From Akkermansiaceae bacterium (GTDB lineage Bacteria; Verrucomicrobiota; Verrucomicrobiia; Verrucomicrobiales; Akkermansiaceae), in contig JARFRT010000041.1 of the NCBI GenBank assembly GCA_029287105.1, forward strand, positions 1 through 7,246: a stretch of DNA of 7,246 bases, read 5' to 3'. The position numbers and the translations under genes are program-made. This document shows positions 1 to 5,815 of the stretch, piece by piece; position 1 is the first letter of the stretch, and each line of letters begins with the position of its first letter. The notes below the pieces were generated by a model. That model had not been told where the DNA came from and searched no databases. It saw only the letters and a list, made by a program, of their open reading frames with translations.

Positions 1-1
1 C

Positions 2-250
2 AGGTTCTGGCTCGATCTCCGGGAAGATGGCGCGGCGGCGGAAGTGCTGGCGCAGCAGCGCCTCCAGCGGGCGATCGGCGTGATCTACCGACCCGAAACC
101 GAGCGCGGAAGCCACTATTTCAGGGCCTCGCTGCCGCAGCAGTTCGACGTGATGATCCACATCGAGGAAACACGGGCATTGGAGCCGCTTGAACGCCTCA
201 GCCTGTGGGACGAAGGCGAGTTGCCCGAGACCTTTCCATCAGGGCTGTAA
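2..250 (+). CDS. Erythromycin esterase family protein, C-terminal fragment (5' end outside window)
   Basis: The open frame runs from the left edge to a TAA at 248-250, giving the last 82 residues of a longer protein. The stretch with the core AIGVIYRPETERGSHYF, then a segment around LPQQFDVMIHIEETRALEPL, matches the C-terminal end of the erythromycin esterase family (Ere-like, PF05139) as I know it. In that family a conserved arginine/histidine-containing segment follows an 'IYRPETE' turn. The characterised Ere enzymes hydrolyse the macrolide lactone ring. Most environmental homologs have no known substrate, so no resistance phenotype should be assumed. The N-terminal catalytic part lies outside the window. 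The GTG at 44 is only an internal codon, because the frame and the homology continue upstream of it. No convincing terminator follows the stop. Family call is fairly sure; function is not. Confidence 0.78.
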   Translation, partial: RFWLDLREDGAAAEVLAQQRLQRAIGVIYRPETERGSHYFRASLPQQFDVMIHIEETRALEPLERLSLWDEGELPETFPSGL

Positions 251-477
251 TGCCGCCCGGCCAATCCATCCCGCCCCTGAGCGTGCCCCCAACCTGGCAT
301 TTGAAATGCGAGTCACCCGAACGCGGCAGTTTCCGTGCCAGACAACAGCGGAGCGGATCTGATTCCATCGCTGGGAACCGGCGTGTCCGCGCCCGCTGCC
401 AGAAAGTCCCTCCTCAAAAGCTAATTTCCGACAATATCATCGTATTGCTCTGAATAAAACCCCATGTTCGGTGCGTA
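251..477. other. Non-coding gap between the esterase-family gene and the first PDZ/HEAT gene
   Basis: This 227-bp stretch has no credible gene. The right third (about 420-465) is more AT-rich and probably holds the promoter of the gene at 478. I find no -35/-10 pair good enough to annotate; the best -35-like match (CCGACA at 428-433) has only a poor -10 partner near 451. A perfect 6+1+6 dyad, GCATTT-G-AAATGC, lies at 297-309, and a weaker CAATA/TATTG pair at 432-436 and 443-447. Neither can be tied to a regulator. Confidence 0.5.
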
Positions 478-2868
478 ATGTCTACCATCATGCGCTCCAC
501 TACCTTTCTATCTCTTGTCGCCCTGATTCCTTTCCTGCTGGTCAACTCAGCCGATGCTGGCCGCAGGGTGAAGATGAAAAACGTCGACCTCACGAAGGGA
601 GAGGCGATTCCGAAAGAGGCCACGCACGATTGGAATTTGGGTGCCACCGGAGCTCGCGGGTGGATTTTTAGCGAGCGCTTGGAAACATCGAAGGCGCGCC
701 AGATCGGGGTGACCAAAGTAGCCAAAGGCACGTCGGCTGACGGGGCGCTGCGAGTGGGTGATGTTATCCTGGGGGTTTCGGGAAAGCCCTTTTCATACGA
801 CCCCCGTGTTGAGTTTGGCAAAGCACTCAGCGCAGCCGAAGCTGCCTCGGGCAAGCTGTCGCTGATTCGTTGGCGTGATGGCAGGCAGGTGCTGGTGGAT
901 ATTTCATTGCCGGTGTTGGGAGCCTACAGCAATACCGCTCCTTACCATTGTCCGAAGTCGAGGCAAATTTTGGTGCAAGGCTGTAAGGCCTTGGCAAAAC
1001 GCATGGCAATGCCCACCTACAAAGAGGGCACGATCCCCCGCTGCTGGAATGCATTGGCGTTGCTGGCGTCCGGCAACAAAACCTACATGCCACTGATCAA
1101 GCGTGAGGCCGAGTGGGCATCCCAGTTTTCAGCCGAGGGAATGGCGACTTGGTACTACGGCTATGTGATTACTTTTTTGGCCGAGTATCAAATGGCGACG
1201 GGTGACGATTCATTCAAGGCGGGTATGACGCGTCTTGCACTCGAGGCGGCACGCGGTCAGAGCATTGTCGGTTCGTGGGGGCACAAGTTTGCGGGAGGTG
1301 ACGGTCGATTGGTCGGCTACGGCATGATGAACGCGCCTGGACTGACGCTGACGACATCGCTGGTTCTGGCCCGGATGGCGGGTTTGCAGGAAGCGGATGT
1401 GGATTTGGCCATCGAGCGCAGTGCCAAGATGCTGCGGTTTTATGCCGGCAAGGGTGCGGTACCTTACGGCGATCACGCGCCCTGGATCCAAACCCACGAA
1501 GACAACGGCAAGTGCGGCATGGCAGCGATGCTGTTCAATCTGCTCGAGGAAAAGGACGTCGCGACTTATTTCGCACGGATGACCCTCGCATCGCATGGCT
1601 CGGAAAGGGACACCGGGCACACCGGCAACTACTGGAACGTCAGCTGGGCGATGCCGAGTGTCTCATTGTCGGGCCCGGAGGCGACCGGTGCCTGGATGAA
1701 GGAATTCGGTGCCTGGTACTTTGATTTTGGCCGGCAGGCCGATTACAGTTTCCGCCATCAAGGCCCCCCCAATGCCCGCCCTGATCACACCCGCAACTGG
1801 GACGCAACCGGCCACTGTCTCCTGGCGTATGCGCTGCCATTGAAGCAACTGGTGATCACCGGCAAGAAAGCACCAGTGGTTCCCGAACTCACGGCGGAGC
1901 AAGCGCAAGGAATCATTGAGGATGGCCGCGGCTGGAGCAACCTCAACCGCAATGGCTTTTACGATGCACTCGATACCAAAGCATTGTTCGGCAGGCTGGG
2001 AAGTTGGTCTCCGGTGGTGCGCGAGAGAGCGGCCATGGCATTGGCGAGACGCAACGATGTCCAGGTGTCCGATGTGATTCAGATGCTCAAAATGGATGAT
2101 GTTAGTTTCGCCCTTGGCGCTTGCCAGACACTGGCGCACATGAGAGCTAAGGCAGCACCCGCAGTGCCGGAGTTGCAGCAGACTTTGAAATCGAAAGACC
2201 TGTGGCTGCGGATCAAGGCAGGTGAGGCATTGGTGTCGATCGGCCAGCCCGCCATGCCGGCTCTCCCTCAGCTGTTGGAAATGATCACCCACGAGCCTTC
2301 CGCTTCGGATCCACGCGGCATGGAGCAACGTTATCTATGCGCTGCTGTTTTTGGAAAGATGTTGAATAAGTCAATCGATGGTGCGGATCGTGACCTGCTG
2401 CGCAAGGCGGTGGCGGCAGGCTTGCAAAACCAGGATGGTCGCTCCCGGGGGGCCATTGGCTCGGTTTACGACCAACTCACCTACGAGGAAATTCGTCCGT
2501 TGTTACCGGCGATTCGTGATGCGATTGTCTCGCCAGCCCCGAGTGGCATCATGTTTGCGGACGGGATCCGGATGAAGGGATTGGAGATTCTTGCCAAGCA
2601 TCGTATCGAAGAAGGAATCCCCCTGTGCCTTTCCTTTGTCGATACCGATCGATGGAACAAAAAGAGCCGCATCCTGGGGTGCTTGAATGCCCTGGCGCAA
2701 TACGGGGCCGCGGCAAAACCGGAGTTGGCTAATTTGAAGCAGCTCGAAAAGGTGCTCAGTGCACATCGTGAGAAAAAGGGATTTGACGAGCATTTCGCCA
2801 AAATCAAAAGCATCATCCAACAGATTGAAAGCGGCAAAAACCCGCCGAAGCTGAGAAGCATTCGATGA
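478..2868 (+). CDS. Exported PDZ / DUF6288-like / HEAT-repeat protein, paralog 1
   Basis: This is a 796-residue protein predicted to leave the cytoplasm. Residues 1-27 form a Sec signal peptide: a short polar start, a hydrophobic core FLSLVALIPFLLV, and an ADA site before G28. A PDZ-like domain follows (about 52-148); it opens with LGATGARGW and contains KGTSADGALRVGDVILGV, the usual PDZ 'hydrophobic carrier' segment. After the junction APYHCPKS (154-161) comes a helix-rich, glycine/tryptophan-rich region (about 165-465) resembling an alpha/alpha toroid. It includes SWGHK (266-270), PYGDH (329-333), DTGHTGNYWN (378-387) and LSGPEATGAW (397-406). Residues about 495-770 are HEAT-like helical pairs. 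I recall this combination as the DUF6288 family of Verrucomicrobiota and Planctomycetota; no member has a function known to me. ATG 478 has no Shine-Dalgarno; ATG 490 (M5) would still give a good signal peptide. Its neighbour at 2960 is a full-length paralog. A role in polymer binding, protein quality control or surface assembly is possible, but nothing seen proves any of them. Confidence 0.88.
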   Translation: MSTIMRSTTFLSLVALIPFLLVNSADAGRRVKMKNVDLTKGEAIPKEATHDWNLGATGARGWIFSERLETSKARQIGVTKVAKGTSADGALRVGDVILGVSGKPFSYDPRVEFGKALSAAEAASGKLSLIRWRDGRQVLVDISLPVLGAYSNTAPYHCPKSRQILVQGCKALAKRMAMPTYKEGTIPRCWNALALLASGNKTYMPLIKREAEWASQFSAEGMATWYYGYVITFLAEYQMATGDDSFKAGMTRLALEAARGQSIVGSWGHKFAGGDGRLVGYGMMNAPGLTLTTSLVLARMAGLQEADVDLAIERSAKMLRFYAGKGAVPYGDHAPWIQTHEDNGKCGMAAMLFNLLEEKDVATYFARMTLASHGSERDTGHTGNYWNVSWAMPSVSLSGPEATGAWMKEFGAWYFDFGRQADYSFRHQGPPNARPDHTRNWDATGHCLLAYALPLKQLVITGKKAPVVPELTAEQAQGIIEDGRGWSNLNRNGFYDALDTKALFGRLGSWSPVVRERAAMALARRNDVQVSDVIQMLKMDDVSFALGACQTLAHMRAKAAPAVPELQQTLKSKDLWLRIKAGEALVSIGQPAMPALPQLLEMITHEPSASDPRGMEQRYLCAAVFGKMLNKSIDGADRDLLRKAVAAGLQNQDGRSRGAIGSVYDQLTYEEIRPLLPAIRDAIVSPAPSGIMFADGIRMKGLEILAKHRIEEGIPLCLSFVDTDRWNKKSRILGCLNALAQYGAAAKPELANLKQLEKVLSAHREKKGFDEHFAKIKSIIQQIESGKNPPKLRSIR

Positions 2869-2891
2869 GCCGTGAATTCCTTATGATCTGA

Positions 2892-2925
2892 GGGGAGATA
2901 CCTCCACCTTTCTCTCCCCCTTTTT
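2892..2925 (+). terminator. Candidate rho-independent terminator between the two paralogs
   Basis: GGGGAGA (2892-2898) pairs perfectly with TCTCCCC (2913-2919), leaving a 14-nt loop, and is followed by C and TTTTT (2921-2925). It begins 24 nt after the TGA of the first paralog. The long loop and the short T-tract make it moderate at best. If it works, the two paralogs are partly uncoupled, and the second needs its own promoter or relies on read-through. An alternative short pairing, GGAG (2894-2897) with CTCC (2902-2905), would compete with it. Confidence 0.42.
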
Positions 2926-2959
2926 CCCCACCCCGGCCTCATCCTATCCCCGCAACACG

Positions 2960-5296
2960 ATGATCTCAACCACCTCACGCAAAAAACAAATTCCCGGCCA
3001 TAATCTAACATACCTGATAATTGCACTAAGCTTGGCGACGAGTGCGGCATATGCACGCGGCCCGGCAACGCATCATCTCGGACCTCTGGGAATCCTGGGA
3101 GCCGTTTCGAAGACGAGCATCAAAGTCACCAAGGTGGAGAAGGGCTCCCCGGCCGACGGCAAGATCAAGGTGAATGACCAGATCATCGGCGCAGGCGAAG
3201 CGAATTTCAAAAAAGACCCCCGACGCGAACTGGCTACCGCGATCAACCAAGCGGAGACAGCAAAAGCGGGCGGAAAACTGGCGCTGCTTCTCAAAGGAAA
3301 CAAGAAGGTCGAATTACAACTGACCGTTCTCGGCAGCTACAGTAAGTCCGCGCCATATCATTGCCCCAAGAGCGAGGCGATCATCCGGCGGGCTGCTGAC
3401 GCCCTTATAAAAAATGAGGCGATTATTGACGGAAGACTTCATACGGGATTGCTGGGGTTGATGGCGACGGGCGAAAAACAATACATCGGTATCGCTACCA
3501 AAATCATTAAGAATGCCAGATGGGCGAAGCCTGACGCAAAAGCCATTGACGACTTGCTTGCGGGTGGCAGGGACATGGGTTCTGTCGGTTGGACCTGGGG
3601 GTATGACCTGATTGCCCTCGGGGAATATAGTCTCTTGACGAAAGACAAGTCGGTTCTCCCGGCGATGAAAATCATTGCTCTCGCGTTGGCGCGCGGGCAA
3701 GACGCGGGCGGGCTCTGGGGGCACCGCATGATCTCCACCAAACGCTATGGCAGGTTGCCGGGCTATGCGCAAATGAACCAGTCTAGCCTGACCTGTTTCA
3801 TGGGTATGCTCTTTGCGAAGAAGTGTGGGGTCAACGACCCGGTGTTGGATAAAGCGATTCAGCGCAGCTACACCTACTTTGAACACTTCGTCGGACGCGG
3901 GGCCTTTCCGTATGGCGTCCACGGCCCCAACACCGGCACCTTCAACAACAATGGCACCAGTGGCTCCGCTGCGTTTTGTATGGCGCTCAAGGGTAACCAA
4001 GAGGGAGCCAAGTTCTTTTCACAACTCGCGGCCACCTCCTATGACGGTATGGAAACCGGGCACGCCAGCACATTCTTCAACCCTCTCTGGACTCCGCTGG
4101 GTGCCTCTCTTTCTGGTCCGGAGGTGACGCAAAAGTTCTTCGGGAAATCGCTCTGGTTGCAAACCATGTACCGCCGCTGGGACGGAAACTTCTCCCGCTT
4201 TGGGGGAAACTCAAAAGAAGGCCAGCAAGCCGGGGTCGCGCTGCTCGCGTACTGCCTGCCTCGCCAAACACTTTTCATCACCGGCAAGGAGGCGGACGAA
4301 TCCATCTTTCAAAAGGGGCAAGCCGCAACCGACGTCATCGGGATGAGCCAAATAGACTACCAAAACTTGCCTGCTGGGAAATTGATCGAGATGGCGCAGA
4401 ATCACCCGATCCCGCAGGTGCGCCGGGGAGCCAGCGGAACATTGGTCCAACGCCGCGACAAACTTCTGCCAATGTGGGTCAAATACCTCAAAGAAGGAAC
4501 AAGCAAAGAGACAGCATTGGCGATTGGGCAATACGGCTGGTGGATTCCCATCAAGGACCGGCTGCCGCCGACGGAAGAGATCGGCGCGATCCTGCGCGAC
4601 CCGAACGAAAAGTTGGCTGTGCGGGTGGCAGCGGCGGGGGCCCTCGCCCATTTTGGCAAACCAGCGCAGAAGTTCTACCCCGACATCGTCAAACTGATTG
4701 CCGAAGACCGACCGGATGATACGTTCGGCGATATCGACGGGGCGCTCGGAAAAAGCCTCGGCCTTCTCAGCAAGACCCCCTTCACCGACGGCCTTGTCAA
4801 AGATAAGGAACTTCATCGTAAAGTCGCTTTGAAGCTGGCAAACCACAAACGCCAAGGTGTGCGTGCGGACGGGCTTCGCATGCTGGCTGACATTCCACTT
4901 GAAGATTTCCACAAAGTCGCGGACATCGTCATGCACATCATCGAGGACAAAGACCCGACCTACCATTCATACCACAGTCCGGGCGGTCCTGTCGGTGCCG
5001 CAATTACCATTCTAGCGAACCTCAACATCAAAGAAGGCATTCCGCTCACCCTCGCCGTCTTGGATACCGAAAGCGGAAAGTGGGGCTTCAAGGTACGCAT
5101 GGTGGCAGCCACGCTCCCCAAGTATGGTGCCAACGCCAAGGAAGCGTTGAAAACAATTCAAGCCGACAAACGGTTAAAGGGTGTCGAAAAAAGTAAATTC
5201 AGCGGCCCTTGGTCAAACATGGTAAAAATCATCGAAGGAGACAATCATCCCCGCAAGTTGATTTCGCTCGAGGAAGCGATGAAGGCAGGGAAGTAA
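2960..5296 (+). CDS. Exported PDZ / DUF6288-like / HEAT-repeat protein, paralog 2
   Basis: This 778-residue protein has the same order of parts as its upstream neighbour. Residues 1-32 are a signal peptide with a basic start (RKK at 7-9), a core around YLIIALSLATSAA and an AYA site before R33. A PDZ-like domain (about 40-125) contains KGSPADGKIKVNDQIIG. The junction APYHCPKS (131-138) is identical to that of paralog 1. The central domain (about 140-445) carries LWGHR (252-256), GRGAFPYGVHGP (312-323), ETGHASTFFNPLW (365-377) and LSGPE (384-388). HEAT-like helices cover about 465-740, with clear helices around VRVAAAGALAHFGKPA (554-569) and the shared segment IKEGIPL (690-696). It differs from paralog 1 by a shorter linker between signal peptide and PDZ domain, an asparagine-rich turn TFNNNGTSG (327-335) and more lysine. 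No Shine-Dalgarno precedes ATG 2960. The gap to paralog 1 is 91 bp. Family membership is by recollection and by alignment to its neighbour; substrate and function are unknown. Confidence 0.88.
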   Translation: MISTTSRKKQIPGHNLTYLIIALSLATSAAYARGPATHHLGPLGILGAVSKTSIKVTKVEKGSPADGKIKVNDQIIGAGEANFKKDPRRELATAINQAETAKAGGKLALLLKGNKKVELQLTVLGSYSKSAPYHCPKSEAIIRRAADALIKNEAIIDGRLHTGLLGLMATGEKQYIGIATKIIKNARWAKPDAKAIDDLLAGGRDMGSVGWTWGYDLIALGEYSLLTKDKSVLPAMKIIALALARGQDAGGLWGHRMISTKRYGRLPGYAQMNQSSLTCFMGMLFAKKCGVNDPVLDKAIQRSYTYFEHFVGRGAFPYGVHGPNTGTFNNNGTSGSAAFCMALKGNQEGAKFFSQLAATSYDGMETGHASTFFNPLWTPLGASLSGPEVTQKFFGKSLWLQTMYRRWDGNFSRFGGNSKEGQQAGVALLAYCLPRQTLFITGKEADESIFQKGQAATDVIGMSQIDYQNLPAGKLIEMAQNHPIPQVRRGASGTLVQRRDKLLPMWVKYLKEGTSKETALAIGQYGWWIPIKDRLPPTEEIGAILRDPNEKLAVRVAAAGALAHFGKPAQKFYPDIVKLIAEDRPDDTFGDIDGALGKSLGLLSKTPFTDGLVKDKELHRKVALKLANHKRQGVRADGLRMLADIPLEDFHKVADIVMHIIEDKDPTYHSYHSPGGPVGAAITILANLNIKEGIPLTLAVLDTESGKWGFKVRMVAATLPKYGANAKEALKTIQADKRLKGVEKSKFSGPWSNMVKIIEGDNHPRKLISLEEAMKAGK

Positions 5297-5350
5297 AAAG
5301 AATTCGCGCGCATGAAGCGGGACGACCGCCAACCCAACGCATACGGCATC

Positions 5351-5382
5351 GAGCGCGTCCGGTGACTACCCGGGTATCGCTC
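5351..5382. other. Interrupted hairpin between convergent genes
   Basis: GAGCG (5351-5355) pairs with CGCTC (5378-5382), and inside it CCGG (5359-5362) can pair with CCGG (5370-5373). The inner right side also forms the 10-bp palindrome TACCCGGGTA (5367-5376). The structure sits between the stop of paralog 2 and the stop of the minus-strand gene, overlapping the latter, where a two-way terminator would be expected. There is no T-tract on either strand, so an intrinsic terminator is doubtful. Confidence 0.25.
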
Positions 5383-5665
5383 ACTCCTTGTGCTTTTCCC
5401 GCTCTTCCTTGACCACCGCCAGCATGTCGTAAAGGGCGAGCAGGATAACCATCACCGCGTAAAGCATCGAGGCACCCCACCAGACGAGGAAGAGCCAGAT
5501 GTTGCCACCCAGCCAGGTTGCCAACGGCCAGGCACCAAGCCCGACCAGCACCAGCAACACGATGACAAGCTGAAACAGCACCTTCCGCCGCATCTCACGC
5601 GAATGTAAAATCATCCGCGCCAATCCCGCACTGACGGCCACCCAGCTTGCTCTCTTCCCCGACAT
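5381..5665 (-). CDS. Small two-helix membrane protein, function unknown
   Basis: From ATG 5665 this reads 94 residues. The sequence shows a basic N-terminal part ending in REMRRK (23-28), a first membrane helix (about 29-51), a short turn WLGGN (51-55), a second helix rich in W, L and V (about 56-79), and a highly charged tail VVKEEREKHKE. Basic residues on both ends suggest that both face the cytoplasm, with a very short outer loop. The frame extends upstream to a TTG at 5707, but a plausible minus-strand promoter places transcription start near 5700, which makes that start unlikely. ATG 5614 (77 residues, closer to the first helix) is a real alternative. There is no strong Shine-Dalgarno; AGAG lies 8 nt before ATG 5665. 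I do not recognise a named family. It diverges from serS and converges on paralog 2. It could be a small regulator or accessory subunit of a membrane complex, but nothing here says which. Confidence 0.7.
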   Translation of the reverse strand: MSGKRASWVAVSAGLARMILHSREMRRKVLFQLVIVLLVLVGLGAWPLATWLGGNIWLFLVWWGASMLYAVMVILLALYDMLAVVKEEREKHKE

Positions 5666-5707
5666 CAGGGCAACTCTAGGTTTTCTCACCCAAAGTCCAA
5701 ATACCAA

Positions 5708-5735
5708 ATTACAAATTCTGTGTTTTCCGTGTCTC
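5708..5735 (-). promoter_or_regulatory. Possible promoter of the small membrane protein gene
   Basis: Read on the minus strand, GAGACA (5735-5730) is followed after 16 nt by TGTAAT (5713-5708). These match the bacterial -35 and -10 consensus at 4 and 5 of 6 bases. Transcription would begin near 5700, leaving a leader of about 35 nt before ATG 5665. The elements overlap the first copy of the 9-nt repeat block, so the two may interfere with each other or share control. Confidence 0.33.
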
Positions 5736-5787
5736 CAATGGTTTTATGATTTTTTCGCGTATTTCACGTATTTCGCGGTTTTAAAAT
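5716..5787 (+). repeat. Two tandem copies of a three-unit 9-nt repeat element upstream of serS
   Basis: Copy A has units TTCTGTGTT (5716), TTCCGTGTC (5725) and TCCAATGG (5734), followed by TTTTA. Copy B has TTCGCGTAT (5754), TTCACGTAT (5763) and TTCGCGG (5772), followed by TTTTA. The unit starts are exactly 9 nt apart within each copy, and the copies are offset by 37-38 nt with one 1-nt indel in the third unit. Both copies end in GGTTTTA. The block lies in the AT-rich divergent region, 29 bp before the serS start. I have an unverified impression that TTCGTG-type phrases ending in GTGG-TT are common between genes in Verrucomicrobiota and relatives. Its function is unknown; the position suggests a promoter or a protein-binding array. 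Confidence 0.7.
5782..5787 (+). promoter_or_regulatory. serS: Probable -10 element of serS (second candidate at 5745-5750)
   Basis: TAAAAT (5782-5787) matches TATAAT at 5 of 6 bases and would start transcription near 5794, giving a leader of about 22 nt. At the proper spacing upstream there is no -35 match; the 9-nt repeat block occupies that space. A second hexamer, TATGAT (5745-5750, also 5 of 6), stands in the same register behind the first repeat copy and would give a leader of about 60 nt. The call rests on the hexamers and position only. Confidence 0.42.
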
Positions 5788-5815
5788 TGGCTCAACCCGC
5801 TATCACTCTCCGGCC

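Noticed and set aside
432..447. CAATA/TATTG inverted repeat before paralog 1 as an operator
   Set aside because: Arms of 5 bp in an AT-rich stretch are expected by chance, and no matching copy lies near the other genes.
205..453. 82-residue plus-strand frame overlapping the end of the esterase-family gene
   Set aside because: It lies out of frame over a real gene and continues into non-coding sequence. Its composition is rich in R, S and P, with no recognisable domain and no ribosome binding site.
937..963. HC in APYHCPKS as a possible heme c or zinc site
   Set aside because: There is no CxxCH motif and no second cysteine in pairing distance that both paralogs share, so metal or heme binding cannot be claimed.
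1663..2328. 221-residue minus-strand frame
   Set aside because: It is entirely antisense to the HEAT part of paralog 1 and is rich in H, R, C and Q, as expected of a shadow frame in GC-rich DNA. No domain is seen.
2869..2959. Possible small gene or promoter between the paralogs
   Set aside because: The 91-bp gap is pyrimidine-rich with no usable start-stop frame and no convincing -35/-10 pair; only the hairpin is supportable.
3314..4000. 228-residue minus-strand frame
   Set aside because: Antisense to the central domain of paralog 2, with no signal of its own.
4211..4966. 251-residue minus-strand frame
   Set aside because: Antisense to the HEAT part of paralog 2. Its length comes from the biased codon use of the opposite strand.
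5666..5707. TTG-initiated 14-residue N-terminal extension of the small membrane protein
   Set aside because: The likely minus-strand -10 lies just upstream and would start transcription inside the extension. The first ATG is at 5665.
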